Positions 34,848 to 44,478 of a stretch of DNA of 64,000 nucleotides are shown piece by piece (positions within the stretch are counted from its first letter, which is position 1; each line of letters begins with the position of its first letter). Below the pieces are notes generated by a model, which saw nothing but the letters and a program-made list of their open reading frames with translations, was not told where the DNA came from and did not search any database. Position numbers and translations under genes: made by a program. Origin of the DNA: CAYMSF01 sp964392985 (GTDB lineage Bacteria; Verrucomicrobiota; Lentisphaeria; Victivallales; Victivallaceae). The stretch spans positions 1 to 64,000 of the forward strand of contig CAYMSF010000014.1 in NCBI GenBank assembly GCA_964392985.1, read 5' to 3'.

Positions 34848-35989
34848 TTTTTCCACTCCAGTCGCTGGTTATTGATGTAATCGGCGACCATTTTGCCGAG
34901 AGTGTCAACTTCGAGCAGGAACGCGTCATGACCGTAACTGGACTTGATTTCGCAGAAACTCACCTCAACGCCATCTGCCAGTAATGCGTTGACAATTTCA
35001 CGGGATTCCGAAGTTGTAAAGAGCCAGTCACTCGAAAATGAAACAACCAGGAATGAACTTTTCACTTTGGCAAGCGCTGCCGCCAAATCGCCGCCGGCGC
35101 GTTCGGATATATCAAAATAGTCCATAGCACGGGTGATATAGAGATAACTGTTCGCGTCAAACCGGTCCACGAACATCTGCCCCTGATATTTTAAATAGCT
35201 TTCAACTTTAAAATTCTTGGCGAAATTGAAAGAATATTTCTCTGATTCCTGCAAGTCCCGGCCGAATTTACGGCTCATGGATTCATCACTCAAGTAGGTA
35301 ATGTGAGCAAGCATCCGCGCTGTGGACAATCCTTTCTCCGGCACATGCTCCAGATAATTGCCATTCTCCCAGTTCGGGTCGGTCATAATCGCTTCACGAC
35401 CAACCCAGTCAAAGGCAATACTCTGCGGCGACAGGCGGGCAGTTGTGGCAATCGCGATTGCGCTGTGAACGTGTTCGGGATACGATACCGCCCACTCCAA
35501 TACCTGCATTCCCCCCATGGAACCACCAATAATCGACAGCCATTTGTCAATGCGCAGATGTTTCATCAACTGGAACTGCGCCCGCACCATATCCGCAATC
35601 GTGATGACCGGAAAATCAAGATTATAAATCTCACAAGTAGCCGGATTGACGGAACGCGGTCCGGTTGAACCGCTGCAACCGCCGATAACGTTGCTGCAGA
35701 CCACATAGTATTGGTCAGTATCAATCGCCTTGCCAGGGCCGACCATATCATCCCACCAGCCCGGCTTTTTGTCTTCCTCGGAATAATAACCGGTAACATG
35801 AGAATTTCCGGACAGCGCATGAAGAACGAGAATGGCATTGCTGCCGTCATGATTGAGTTTGCCGCAGGTTTCATAGCGGATATTGACCGAATGCAATTTC
35901 TGACCGCAATCGAGCGGCAACGCCGTATCTTCAGTCGTTCCGAACATGAAGTCATGAGGCTTAACAATATGTTTTTTTCTACTGTCCAT
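34844..35989 (-). CDS. metX: Homoserine O-acetyltransferase
   Basis: A 381-residue alpha/beta hydrolase-fold enzyme that acylates homoserine from an acyl-CoA, the entry to methionine synthesis. It shows the oxyanion/core sequence LHALSGNSHVTG, the nucleophile elbow GGSMGGMQ, the acid in SSDWLF and the catalytic histidine in YGHDAFL. Whether acetyl- or succinyl-CoA is used cannot be read with certainty. A TTG three bases upstream of the ATG is an alternative start. It is translationally coupled to metW. No SAM riboswitch is recognisable in the upstream 180 bases. Confidence 0.93.
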   Translation of the reverse strand: MDSRKKHIVKPHDFMFGTTEDTALPLDCGQKLHSVNIRYETCGKLNHDGSNAILVLHALSGNSHVTGYYSEEDKKPGWWDDMVGPGKAIDTDQYYVVCSNVIGGCSGSTGPRSVNPATCEIYNLDFPVITIADMVRAQFQLMKHLRIDKWLSIIGGSMGGMQVLEWAVSYPEHVHSAIAIATTARLSPQSIAFDWVGREAIMTDPNWENGNYLEHVPEKGLSTARMLAHITYLSDESMSRKFGRDLQESEKYSFNFAKNFKVESYLKYQGQMFVDRFDANSYLYITRAMDYFDISERAGGDLAAALAKVKSSFLVVSFSSDWLFTTSESREIVNALLADGVEVSFCEIKSSYGHDAFLLEVDTLGKMVADYINNQRLEWKK

Positions 35990-36170
35990 CAAAAAATCTA
36001 TCTCCGGTTGTATAACTGGTCTACAGGAATTCGCCTACGACCAACCAATAAAATATACAATTGAACCTGACTTTTGCAAGCCAGTCAAAATTTATTGTCC
36101 ATTCCCGGTAAAAACAGTTGATTTTAATTTGAATCTTTATAATCGAAGTTTATCGTATTTCAGAAAAATC

Positions 36171-36500
36171 CCGAATGGATGGCAAGATTATATAAAAACC
36201 ATAACGGGGGTGAAATATTTACACGTCCGCAAATATATATCACGCCCTTCGGGGTTGAACGGTCGTTGTAATCACGCAAGGCTATAATCATGATAGCCCT
36301 TCTGGCTTTGGTGGTCGTTGTGATCATGCAGGCTATAATCTTGTCAGCCCTTCGCGCTTAAATGGTAATTTTTTTGCCGATTATGGTGGAGCGTCGGCAA
36401 CGTAAAATACACCCCAATGGGGTGACAAGATTATAGAAAATTAATGGTACAAAATTAACAAACCCCAATGGGGTGACAAGATTATAGAAAAATTTATGAT
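36171..36500. repeat. REP-like palindromic repeat array, left of the RAYT gene
   Basis: This is a degenerate copy of the module seen on the right side: GGCAAGATTATA, then a GGGGG/TGAAATATTTA junction, ACGCCCTTCGGGGTT (36242-36256) and AGCCCTTC-type hairpins at about 36295 and 36346. Two ACCCCAATGGGGT palindromes follow at 36411-36423 and 36462-36474, exactly 51 bases apart, each trailed by TGACAAGATTATAGAAAA. The array ends just before the ribosome-binding site of the Y1 transposase gene. Confidence 0.85.
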
Positions 36501-36539
36501 CCCAAACATAACAAACCCAAAGAGGAGAAATAAAATAAC

Positions 36540-36992
36540 ATGGCGGGAACATTTTCACAAATATATATTCAATGTGTATTTGCCGTAAAAGGCAGGCAAA
36601 ATCTTTTGCAAAAGCCATGGAGCGATGAGATTTTCAAATACATGGCGGGAATTATAAAAGGCAAATATCAAAAGCCGATCATCGTAAATGGCGTTGCCGA
36701 CCATGTCCATTTATTTATTGGTCTGAATCCGTCCATTTCCGTTGCTGAATTGGTTAGAGATGTGAAAAACAATTCCAGCAATTTTATAAATGAACAGCAA
36801 TATGTTATGGGCAAGTTTGCCTGGCAGGAGGGATACGGCGCATTTTCGTATGCGCATTCTCAAATTGACCAGGTGTATCAATATGTTTTGAATCAGGAAG
36901 AACATCATCGTAAGAAAACATTCAAGGAAGAATATATTGACTTTTTGAAAAGATTTGAGATCAAATATGATGAAAAATATTTATTCGATTGA
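36540..36992 (+). CDS. Y1 (HUH) transposase of RAYT-like type
   Basis: A 150-residue single-strand transposase. The HUH site is His55-Val-His57 in ADHVHLFIG, and the nucleophile is probably Tyr115 in YVLNQEEHH with Gln119. Family features QIYIQCVFAVKGRQ, WQEGYGAFSYAHSQ and the ending FEIKYDEKYLF are shared by a group of small transposases frequent in Bacteroidetes and PVC genomes. AGGAG lies about 13 bases before the ATG. Palindromic repeats crowd both flanks, so it acts like a REP-associated tyrosine transposase rather than a simple IS. It is unlike the IS200 transposase at 152. Confidence 0.88.
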   Translation: MAGTFSQIYIQCVFAVKGRQNLLQKPWSDEIFKYMAGIIKGKYQKPIIVNGVADHVHLFIGLNPSISVAELVRDVKNNSSNFINEQQYVMGKFAWQEGYGAFSYAHSQIDQVYQYVLNQEEHHRKKTFKEEYIDFLKRFEIKYDEKYLFD

Positions 36993-37002
36993 ACGGAATA
37001 AT

Positions 37003-37640
37003 CATGTCACCCCTTCGGGGTTAAACGGTCGTTGTGATCATGCGGGCTATAATCATATCAGCCCTTCGGGCTTTGGTAGCAATGTTTTTGACAAATAAGG
37101 TAGCGCATCGGCAAGGTAAAATAAACCCCAACGGGGTGGCAAGATTATAGAAAATTAATGGCACAATAATAACAAACCCCGACGGGGTGAAATATTTAAA
37201 CGTCCGCAAATAATATGGCACGCCCTTCGGGGTTGGACGGTTGTGGCGATATTTTAAGCTATAATCTTGTCAGCCCTTCGGGCTTTGGTGGCAATGTTTT
37301 GAAGAATATGGTGGTGCATCGGCAAGGTAAAATAAACCCCAACGGGGTGGCAAGATTATAGAAAATTAATNNNNNNNNNNNNNNNNNNNNNNNNNNNNNN
37401 NNNNNNNNNNNNNNNNNNNNNNNNNNNNNNNNNNNNNNNNNNNNNNNNNNNNNNNNNNNNNNNNNNNNNNGGTGGCAAGATTATAGAAAATTAATGGCAC
37501 AATAATAACAAACCCCGACGGGGTGGCAAGATTATAGAAAATTAATGGCACAATAATAACAAACCCCGACGGGGTGAAATATTTAAACGTCCGCAAATAA
37601 TATGGCACGCCCTTCGGGGTTGGTCGGTCGTTGTGACATT
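37003..37640. repeat. REP-like palindromic repeat array, right of the RAYT gene
   Basis: Thirteen-base palindromes ACCCC(AA or GA)CGGGGT occur at 37125, 37176, 37336, 37512 and 37563, and a partial one at 37471. The pairs 37125/37176 and 37512/37563 are 51 bases apart, joined by TGGCAAGATTATAG and AATTAATGGCAC. Two other hairpin types recur: GCCCTTCGGGG (37008 region as CCCCTTCGGGG, 37210, 37606) and AGCCCTTCGGGCT (37070, 37273). A full composite module repeats at 211 bases (37125 to 37336). The array runs into an assembly gap, so the true copy number is unknown. Confidence 0.88.
37371..37470. other. Assembly gap of 100 N inside the repeat array
   Basis: Exactly 100 undetermined bases. Sequence on both sides is the same 51-base repeat unit, so the gap was caused by repeat collapse and its true length is probably not 100 bases. 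Confidence 0.99.
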
Positions 37641-37778
37641 TTAAGTTTGATTTTATGGACGGAATGATTATCTTAAAGGTGATGTGGAAATCAGAAATTT
37701 CTCTGGTTTGATTAAGCTGAAACTATTCACAAAATAAATTATACGGGAGATCTGCTGCTAAACTGGCGGATAAAAGAT

Positions 37779-38690
37779 ATGGAATTTAAAAAAGTTAATT
37801 ATCACGGCATCGCCTGTCTGGAATTGAGTAATGGAAATGTGCGCTTGCTTATCACCCATGAGTTTGGACCTCGAATACTGTTCTACGGCTTTGTTGGCGG
37901 GCAGAATTTCTTAAAAGAGTTTACGGAACAGCTGGCGAATCCAGGACTGCCGGAATGGCAGAGTTATGGCGGACACCGGCTATGGTATGCTCCGGAAGTT
38001 TCACCACGCAGTTACTTTGCTGACAATATTCCCGTGCCATATCAATGGGATGGACAGGTTCTGACGCTTGACTGCCCGGAAGAAAAAGAAAATGGGGTTA
38101 AAAAGATTATTACAATTGACCTATGTGATGAGGGCAGCCGGGTGGCTATCCGCCATCGCATCTACAATACCGGAATGTGGCCGGTCGATTTTGCGGTGTG
38201 GGGAGTAACGGTCATGGCAGAAGGCGGACGTGCCATCATCCCGCAGGAAAAGTATGTTCCTCACGGCAGGAATCCGCATGGCGAAGCGCTTGACGCCGCC
38301 CGCCCGCTGGTGTTGTGGCAATACACCAAAATGAACGACCCGCGTTTCATCTGGGGTGAGAAGTATATCCAAATGAAAGAGGACGCCAAGTGTAAATCCA
38401 AGCAGAAAATAGGCGTTTTAAACAAACAATGCTGGCTGGCGTATGCGTTGAATTCGGAATTATTCATCAAGCGGCATGAATATGTGCCGGGCGGCGTATA
38501 TCCGGATTTCGGTTGCAATGCTGAATTTTTTACAATGCCGGGATTTCTTGAAGTGGAATCGTTAAGTCCGCTGAAAAATGTCGCTCCGGGCAGTTTTCAT
38601 GAGCTGAAAGAAGTCTGGGAATTGCATAAAGTGCCGGTTTCAGAATCAGAAGCTGACATTGACTCAAAACTGCTGCCGCTCGTTAAATAA
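37779..38690 (+). CDS. DUF4380-like protein with a probable mutarotase-type fold
   Basis: A 303-residue cytosolic protein. The opening (YHGIACLELSNGNVRLLITHEFGPRILFYGF) and YGGHRLWYAPEVSP are typical of a family of uncharacterised proteins with a galactose mutarotase/beta-sandwich fold often found in PVC and Bacteroidetes carbohydrate regions. NTGMWPVDFAVWGVTVMAEGG and PDFGCNAEFFTMPGFLEVESLSP fit the later sandwich strands. No reaction has been assigned to the family that I know of. It ends 2 bases before the convergent uvrB stop. Confidence 0.72.
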   Translation: MEFKKVNYHGIACLELSNGNVRLLITHEFGPRILFYGFVGGQNFLKEFTEQLANPGLPEWQSYGGHRLWYAPEVSPRSYFADNIPVPYQWDGQVLTLDCPEEKENGVKKIITIDLCDEGSRVAIRHRIYNTGMWPVDFAVWGVTVMAEGGRAIIPQEKYVPHGRNPHGEALDAARPLVLWQYTKMNDPRFIWGEKYIQMKEDAKCKSKQKIGVLNKQCWLAYALNSELFIKRHEYVPGGVYPDFGCNAEFFTMPGFLEVESLSPLKNVAPGSFHELKEVWELHKVPVSESEADIDSKLLPLVK

Positions 38691-38692
38691 AT

Positions 38693-40720
38693 TCAACTGA
38701 CGAATTTATTTTTGGTAATTTTCTTCAATTTATCGCGGATATCGGCGGCGCGTTCAAATTCCAGCTTGGCGGCGGCATCAACCATCTCCTGTTCAAGTTC
38801 AAGCACGAGTTCCTGCAACTCCTGTTCGGTAATCTGTTTGCCGGTGGAATAACCGCCAACAGGTTCATTGACATCGAACACCTGACTGACGGCATCCTGA
38901 TAGGAGTATTTTTTCTGTTTCCCGGCAACTGCATCCATAATCGAAATCCGGTTGGTATTGACAATCGTTTTCGGGGTAATATCATGGAGTTGATTAAACT
39001 GCCGCTGCCGCAACCGACGGTATTCACTGGTTTCTATTAATTTACGAATACTGGGCGTAACAACATCAGCATAGAGAATAACGCGCCCTTCAACGTTTCT
39101 GGCGGCACGTCCGGCGACCTGAATCAGCGAGCGTTCTGAACGCAGGAAACCTTCCTTGTCGGCATCAAGAATAGCAACGAGTGCGACCTCCGGCAGGTCA
39201 ATGCCTTCGCGCAGAAGATTAATCCCGATCAGACAGTCAAATTTACCGTCACGAAGCTGGGCGAGTACTCTGACCCGTTCAAGTGCATCGAGTTCAGAAT
39301 GCAGATAACTGGTTTTCAAGCCAAGGTTATTCAAATAATCGGCAAGGCGTTCCGCGCTTTTTTTGGTCATCGTCGTAACGAGAACGCGTTCTCCCAACTC
39401 GGCACACTTTCTAATTTCAGCCATGACATCATCAATCTGACCATCGAGCGGACGGATTTCGATTGTCGGGTCAATCAACCCGGTCGGGCGGTTGATCTGT
39501 TCCACCGGCTTGCCGGAGTGTTCGAGTTCATAATTTCCGGGAGTAGCGGAGACAAAAATAGCATCGCCGTGGAGTTGCTCAAATTCGGCAAACTGCAACG
39601 GGCGGTTTTCGAGTGCAGAAGGGAGCCGGAAACCGTGTTCAACGAGTGTTTCCTTGCGACTCCGGTCGGCTTTATACATCGCGCCCAGTTGCGGAATGGT
39701 TACATGAGATTCATCCACGATAGTAATGAAATCCTTCGGAAAAAAGTCAAACAGGCAGTATGGACGACTGCCGGGCTGGCGTTCAGAAAGATACATGGAG
39801 TAATTTTCGATACCGCTGCAATAACCGATTTCGCGAATCATCTCAATATCATAATTCACCCGTTGATAAATACGCTGTGCCTCAACCAACCGTCCTGATT
39901 GTTCAAAGTATTCCACCCGCTGCCGCATTTCCGCTTTGATTTTGGCGATAGCAGTTTCAATACGTTCCGGTGGCATGACAAAATGTTTGCATGGAAAAAG
40001 CAGAACTTTTTCCAGCCGTGATTTCATTTTGGCGGAAACACATTCGTGCCGGGCAATGTTTTCGATTTCATTGCCCCAGAAAGTAATCCGGACAAACTCT
40101 TCGCGCTGCGGTTCAAATACGTCAACCGTATCACCTTTAACGCGGAATTGTCCTTTCTCCGGTCCGGTGTCATTGCGTTCGTACTGTATGCCGACCAGTT
40201 GGCGGAGCAGATCATTGCGTTTCAATTTCATGCCGGCCGTAAGCTCCAGGCACATGCGGCGGTAGTCTTCCGGGGCGCCAAGTCCATAGATACAGGAAAC
40301 ACTGGCGACAATAATGACGTCGCGGCGTTCAAGCAGTGAGGCGGTTGCAGCGAGCCTGAGGCGTTCGATATTCTCATTGATGCTGGCATCTTTGGCGATA
40401 TAGGTGTCTGTTTGCGGGATATATGATTCAGGCAGATAATAGTCGTAATAACTGATGAAATACTCCACTGCATTTTCCGGAAAAAATGATTTGAATTCGC
40501 TGTACAACTGAGCGGCAAGCGTCTTGTTATGCGACAGAACTAGTACAGGACGGTTGACCGTCGCAATCACATTCGCCAGGGTGAAGGTCTTACCCGAGCC
40601 GGTAACGCCGAGCAATGTCTGATAGCGTGACTGTTTTTCCAATCCGTTTAATAACGCGGCTATCGCCTGCGGCTGGTCGCCGGCGGGTTGAAACTCTGAA
40701 GCCAGTTTGAAGTTAGCCAT
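38693..40720 (-). CDS. uvrB: Excinuclease ABC subunit B
   Basis: A 675-residue DNA-damage-verifying helicase-like subunit of UvrABC. The Walker A is GVTGSGKT at 38-45. The beta-hairpin region SYYDYYLPESYIPQTDTYIAKD inserts between DNA strands. FITIVDESHVTIPQ is the Walker B region, RVLVTTMTKKSAERL and INLLREGIDLPEV are helicase motifs, and the C-terminal UVR domain (LELEQEMVDAAAKLEFERAADIRD) binds UvrC. It is the last gene of a five-gene minus-strand run and lies 18 bases after the EF-hand protein gene. No LexA-type box is evident immediately upstream. Confidence 0.97.
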   Translation of the reverse strand: MANFKLASEFQPAGDQPQAIAALLNGLEKQSRYQTLLGVTGSGKTFTLANVIATVNRPVLVLSHNKTLAAQLYSEFKSFFPENAVEYFISYYDYYLPESYIPQTDTYIAKDASINENIERLRLAATASLLERRDVIIVASVSCIYGLGAPEDYRRMCLELTAGMKLKRNDLLRQLVGIQYERNDTGPEKGQFRVKGDTVDVFEPQREEFVRITFWGNEIENIARHECVSAKMKSRLEKVLLFPCKHFVMPPERIETAIAKIKAEMRQRVEYFEQSGRLVEAQRIYQRVNYDIEMIREIGYCSGIENYSMYLSERQPGSRPYCLFDFFPKDFITIVDESHVTIPQLGAMYKADRSRKETLVEHGFRLPSALENRPLQFAEFEQLHGDAIFVSATPGNYELEHSGKPVEQINRPTGLIDPTIEIRPLDGQIDDVMAEIRKCAELGERVLVTTMTKKSAERLADYLNNLGLKTSYLHSELDALERVRVLAQLRDGKFDCLIGINLLREGIDLPEVALVAILDADKEGFLRSERSLIQVAGRAARNVEGRVILYADVVTPSIRKLIETSEYRRLRQRQFNQLHDITPKTIVNTNRISIMDAVAGKQKKYSYQDAVSQVFDVNEPVGGYSTGKQITEQELQELVLELEQEMVDAAAKLEFERAADIRDKLKKITKNKFVS

Positions 40721-40738
40721 TTTTCTGCCTGTTGACGC

Positions 40739-42859
40739 TCAATACGGATAATACGAATAATGCTGAAGTAACAGCATGATAATTACAAATATCGTGACAA
40801 TGATGGCGACAATCAGTGGAAATTTGCGGCATTTGCATTCCGCCTGGAACCGTTCGGATTTCAAATAACTTTTCAACTGTTCCAGTTCAATCAACTGCGC
40901 ATGTTCGGGATAGGCTGGAGTATTGGTAAAGAGCTTGCCGGCGCGGGTTCCGAGTCGCAACGGCAGATTCACCGCCCACCCGGCCGCCTCGAGAAACAAT
41001 CCCAGATTACGCCGGCGCAATTTATAAATACCGGCGATAACCGGCGGCAATGAAATCAGCAACAGTATCAACACTATCCAAAAAAGCAGTTTCAACGCAG
41101 AAACCTGCGCCAGCGACTTGATGATAAACGCCATACTGCTGCCTAACGCCGCAAGACCGACACCGCCGCAGAGCATCAGCAATGAACCGCCGCCAACGGC
41201 ATTGACCGGCCTGGCGACTCCAGGAACAGCATTTAAACTTTTGTCGAGAGTCTGCTGCAACGTTGACAAGGAAATGAGTTTCTCCATCTTTTCGATAACA
41301 AAACTGCAAAAATTACTGACCGGCAGCAGCAATGACTGCCAGATCGAAACCGGCCCCGACACAATTTCGATAATTTTTCCATCCCAGTATGCCCCGTCCC
41401 AGCCAATAAAAATGGCTGGTTTGCCGATATAAAGCCGTGAACAGGTGCCCTCAGTAACTGCGGCGGCGATCAGGATGGAACGGTTAAATTGCGCGGGGTC
41501 AGCAGCGCTTAAATCACGCCGGTGAAATTCCATGTACATCGTGTATATGTTACACTTCGACGCCAGTTTCTTGTGTTCAGCAATTTCTTTAATTTTGATA
41601 GCCAGTTCAAAGCAGCGACCGTCGAGAATGACTTTCCCGGCCTGTATCATGGACTGATGTTCAGGCGAGAACAATTCGCTGAATGATATAAAATTACGGG
41701 TGAATTTCAAAAAATACTGTTTACACAATATTAATTTTTCCAGATCAAACAATCGGCTCAATTTATTTTTTATTTCCGTGTCCTGCGCGAATAGTTTCCG
41801 CAATTCGACAAGCGCAGTACCGTTCAGATAACCATCCAGTTCCTTCCAGCAGAAATCAGACAAGGTTAACTCTTCCGCCGCATTTAAATATTCCTCATAA
41901 TCTGTAAATGAGTTTTTAAGTTGCTGCCATGATGCCGGAGTTAAATGGTTAAGACCGAAAGCCTTTGAAAATTCCGCTACTGCCGCCTGATAATACGGAT
42001 TGATTTTGCCCGTCAAATCCAAATTTATTTCCGCAACAGGAAATGCAATCGGGGCGGTTTTAAGATATTCATTTATCGCGGCTGAATTTTTCTGGTCAAG
42101 CGGAGTGATTGAGGATGGATTTGAGCTGAATTGCGCCGCACGCGCCGGTTCCAATTGTACCAGACGGCAATAATTAAAATATTCGTCAATTTTGTCGCGT
42201 AATTGCCGGTATTTGACATAACTGTCTAGGTTCTTGCGCTCAATACGGGCGGTATTCAGATTTTCCGCCTGTTTCAAACAATTGGCCGCATGGTCAATGA
42301 AGCGTTCGAGTAATATGGCAGAGATACCGGGAAGCTTATCGCCGCCAGTCACTCCACCCGTGCTTTTGATAACGAGTTGAGCAAGCGGTTCCGCAGCAGT
42401 GTGTTTAAATGCCAGCGCCGTGATAATGCCGTTGCCCTTTAACGCTCCTCCGGAAACTAATTTTATGGTATTGCGAACATCTTCAAGCAAAATCCTGCCG
42501 TTGCACTCCGGGAATATCGCGCGCGCTGCATCCGCCAACGCCTTGCCGGGCAAATCAGTCTCATTGATTTCGCTCAGGTTTAAACTGCCATCCGCTTTAC
42601 TCAGACTGTCGAACGACTTCAGCAAATGTTCAAGCCAGGAGATTGTGCTGATTACTTCGTCGCTGCGAATGCGGCCATTCTGGTCCAGGTCAAGCAATTG
42701 CAGAAAACGGTTGTCGCAATTAAGATTATCGACTGCGGCGGCGGTTGCCGCCCAGCGTGCGGGGTGTAGTTTGGGAATATGTCTGATGTCGGCGTGAGTC
42801 CTGATATCAAGTTGAAAACTCCCGCCAAGCCGTTGCAAACGCATTTTACCCTCTGCCAT
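40739..42859 (-). CDS. Large EF-hand-containing membrane protein of unknown function
   Basis: A 706-residue protein, family not recognised. Residues 57-68 form a canonical 12-residue EF-hand loop (DLDQNGRIRSDE, with Asp1, Asp3, Asn5, Gly6, Ile8 and Glu12), so calcium binding is plausible. A long soluble, mostly helical region follows. Near the C-terminus are two adjacent membrane spans (LLMLCGGVGLAALGSSMAFI; LLFWIVLILLLISLPPVIAG), and a third is at the very end (FPLIVAIIVTIFVIIMLLL). It sits between aroC (16 bases upstream) and uvrB (18 bases downstream), so it is co-transcribed with housekeeping genes. AGGAG precedes the ATG by nine bases. Confidence 0.75.
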   Translation of the reverse strand: MAEGKMRLQRLGGSFQLDIRTHADIRHIPKLHPARWAATAAAVDNLNCDNRFLQLLDLDQNGRIRSDEVISTISWLEHLLKSFDSLSKADGSLNLSEINETDLPGKALADAARAIFPECNGRILLEDVRNTIKLVSGGALKGNGIITALAFKHTAAEPLAQLVIKSTGGVTGGDKLPGISAILLERFIDHAANCLKQAENLNTARIERKNLDSYVKYRQLRDKIDEYFNYCRLVQLEPARAAQFSSNPSSITPLDQKNSAAINEYLKTAPIAFPVAEINLDLTGKINPYYQAAVAEFSKAFGLNHLTPASWQQLKNSFTDYEEYLNAAEELTLSDFCWKELDGYLNGTALVELRKLFAQDTEIKNKLSRLFDLEKLILCKQYFLKFTRNFISFSELFSPEHQSMIQAGKVILDGRCFELAIKIKEIAEHKKLASKCNIYTMYMEFHRRDLSAADPAQFNRSILIAAAVTEGTCSRLYIGKPAIFIGWDGAYWDGKIIEIVSGPVSIWQSLLLPVSNFCSFVIEKMEKLISLSTLQQTLDKSLNAVPGVARPVNAVGGGSLLMLCGGVGLAALGSSMAFIIKSLAQVSALKLLFWIVLILLLISLPPVIAGIYKLRRRNLGLFLEAAGWAVNLPLRLGTRAGKLFTNTPAYPEHAQLIELEQLKSYLKSERFQAECKCRKFPLIVAIIVTIFVIIMLLLQHYSYYPY

Positions 42860-42875
42860 GATACAAAACTCCTGA

Positions 42876-43931
42876 CTAATGCGTTAAACCGGCATGCTGT
42901 TTTATCAGGTCAATGAGTGCGATTGCCGTCATTGACTCAACAACCGGAACAATTCTCGGACATAGGCACGGGTCGTGTCTTCCGTGCGTCTCGCATTTTA
43001 CCGGATTACCGTCAACGTCAATGGTGTCCTGCGATTGCGAGATTGAAGATGTCGGCTTGACTGCCGCGCGGAAAATTATTTCAGCGCCGGAAGATATACC
43101 GCCGATGATACCACCGGCATTATTGCTGACAAAGCCGTCTTTATTCATGGCATCGTTATGCTGCCGTCCGGTCATCGTCGCCGCGCCGAATCCTGCCCCG
43201 AATTCAATACCTTTAATCCCGCCGATGGAGACGATTGCTTTCGCCAGTTCGGCATCAAGTTTGTCAAAAACCGGTTCGCCGATTCCGGCAGGCACGCCCC
43301 AGACGCGACACTCCACAATCCCGCCGATACTGTCACTCTGTTCACGCGATGCCAGAATCAACGCCTCCATCTCTGCCGCAACGTCAGGGTCACAAGTACG
43401 CACCGGGTTCATTTCGACAAAATCAGCATCAAACTTCTTTGCCACAACACTACCGACAGCCAGCGTGTAGGCTTGAACCGTAATACCCTTGGCGGCAAGC
43501 AGTTTTTTCGCGATAGCACCGGCGGCAACCCGGCCGACAGTTTCCCTGCCGGAGGAACGCCCCGAACCACGGTAGTCACGAATACCATATTTCTGCAGGT
43601 AGGTATAGTCGGCATGACCGGGACGGAACAAATCTTTAATGTTGTTATAATCGGTTGAACGCATATCGTTGTTCATCACCAGCAGCATAATCGGCGTACC
43701 GGTGGTGTTACCGTCAAACACGCCGGACATGATTTGAACCTCATCGTCTTCAGAACGGGGAGTGGTTACTGCCGATTGACCCGGGCGGCGGCGGTTGAGT
43801 TCACGCTGAATATCCCAGGCACAGAGCGGGATATTCGGAGTAACGCCGTCAACAATCACACCGACAGCGCCACCATGCGATTCACCAAAAGTGGTTACTG
43901 TAAAAAATTTACCATAGACGCTACCGCTCAT
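42876..43931 (-). CDS. aroC: Chorismate synthase
   Basis: A 351-residue FMN-dependent enzyme that converts EPSP to chorismate. Motifs FGESHGGAVGVIVDGV, RRRPGQSAVTTPRSEDDEV, RPGHADYTYLQKYGIRDYRG and SGRSSGRETVGRVAAGA are all intact. AGGAGG lies six bases before the ATG and inside the end of aroK; the two genes overlap by 11 bases. Confidence 0.97.
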   Translation of the reverse strand: MSGSVYGKFFTVTTFGESHGGAVGVIVDGVTPNIPLCAWDIQRELNRRRPGQSAVTTPRSEDDEVQIMSGVFDGNTTGTPIMLLVMNNDMRSTDYNNIKDLFRPGHADYTYLQKYGIRDYRGSGRSSGRETVGRVAAGAIAKKLLAAKGITVQAYTLAVGSVVAKKFDADFVEMNPVRTCDPDVAAEMEALILASREQSDSIGGIVECRVWGVPAGIGEPVFDKLDAELAKAIVSIGGIKGIEFGAGFGAATMTGRQHNDAMNKDGFVSNNAGGIIGGISSGAEIIFRAAVKPTSSISQSQDTIDVDGNPVKCETHGRHDPCLCPRIVPVVESMTAIALIDLIKQHAGLTH

Positions 43932-44472
43932 TTAAGGCCTCCTCGACTTTAGATATTATAATTTTAGATTCTTCCCAGGGGGGGCTTGCGTGATCAATTT
44001 TGATTACCAAATCCGCGTCACGCAAGTAACATACCTCACGTTGCTGATAAAGCAACTGCATGCTCTCGAACGGTTTCGCCGGATCTAGAAAAGGTGGCAT
44101 GCCTTTCGCCATAATCCGTTCAAAAATAATTTTAACTGTCACTTGCAGATAAACATTAAAACCCAATTGTTTAATCAACGGCGCCACCGCCGGATTTGCC
44201 GGCAAACCGCCACCGAGAGCGATAACACAACGCCGGTCTGGTGACTGTTCCGCAATCAACTTTATGACAATTTCATGCTCCAGCGCCCGGAATTTTGTTT
44301 CCCCTTCAATCTTAAAAATTTCTCTGGCGCTGAGCGTATTGCCGGTTCTCTGCCGGTAGTGTTTAATGAGCAGTTCATCAGTATCGAGAAAAGGACATTT
44401 CCAGTGAGCCGCCAGCGCTTTGGCGTGAGTACTCTTTCCGCAATGTTTCATTCCGGCAAAGACGACATTCAT
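43921..44472 (-). CDS. aroK: Shikimate kinase
   Basis: A 183-residue kinase that phosphorylates shikimate with ATP. The Walker A is GMKHCGKS, and LDTDELL plus IALGGGLPANP bind shikimate. KFRALEHEIV matches the family RxxE region. Length is normal. It lies 6 bases downstream of argB and is coupled to aroC, so two aromatic steps share the operon with arginine synthesis. Confidence 0.93.
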   Translation of the reverse strand: MNVVFAGMKHCGKSTHAKALAAHWKCPFLDTDELLIKHYRQRTGNTLSAREIFKIEGETKFRALEHEIVIKLIAEQSPDRRCVIALGGGLPANPAVAPLIKQLGFNVYLQVTVKIIFERIMAKGMPPFLDPAKPFESMQLLYQQREVCYLRDADLVIKIDHASPPWEESKIIISKVEEALNER

Positions 44473-44478
44473 AAAGAT

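Noticed and set aside
35990..36170. SAM riboswitch upstream of metX
   Set aside because: No match to the conserved parts of SAM-I or SAM-II that I can identify, and the region is short and AT-rich.
36171..37640. CRISPR array
   Set aside because: The repeats are palindromic, the units are joined by repeated rather than unique spacers, and no cas genes are present. A HUH transposase lies in the middle, so a REP-type array fits better.
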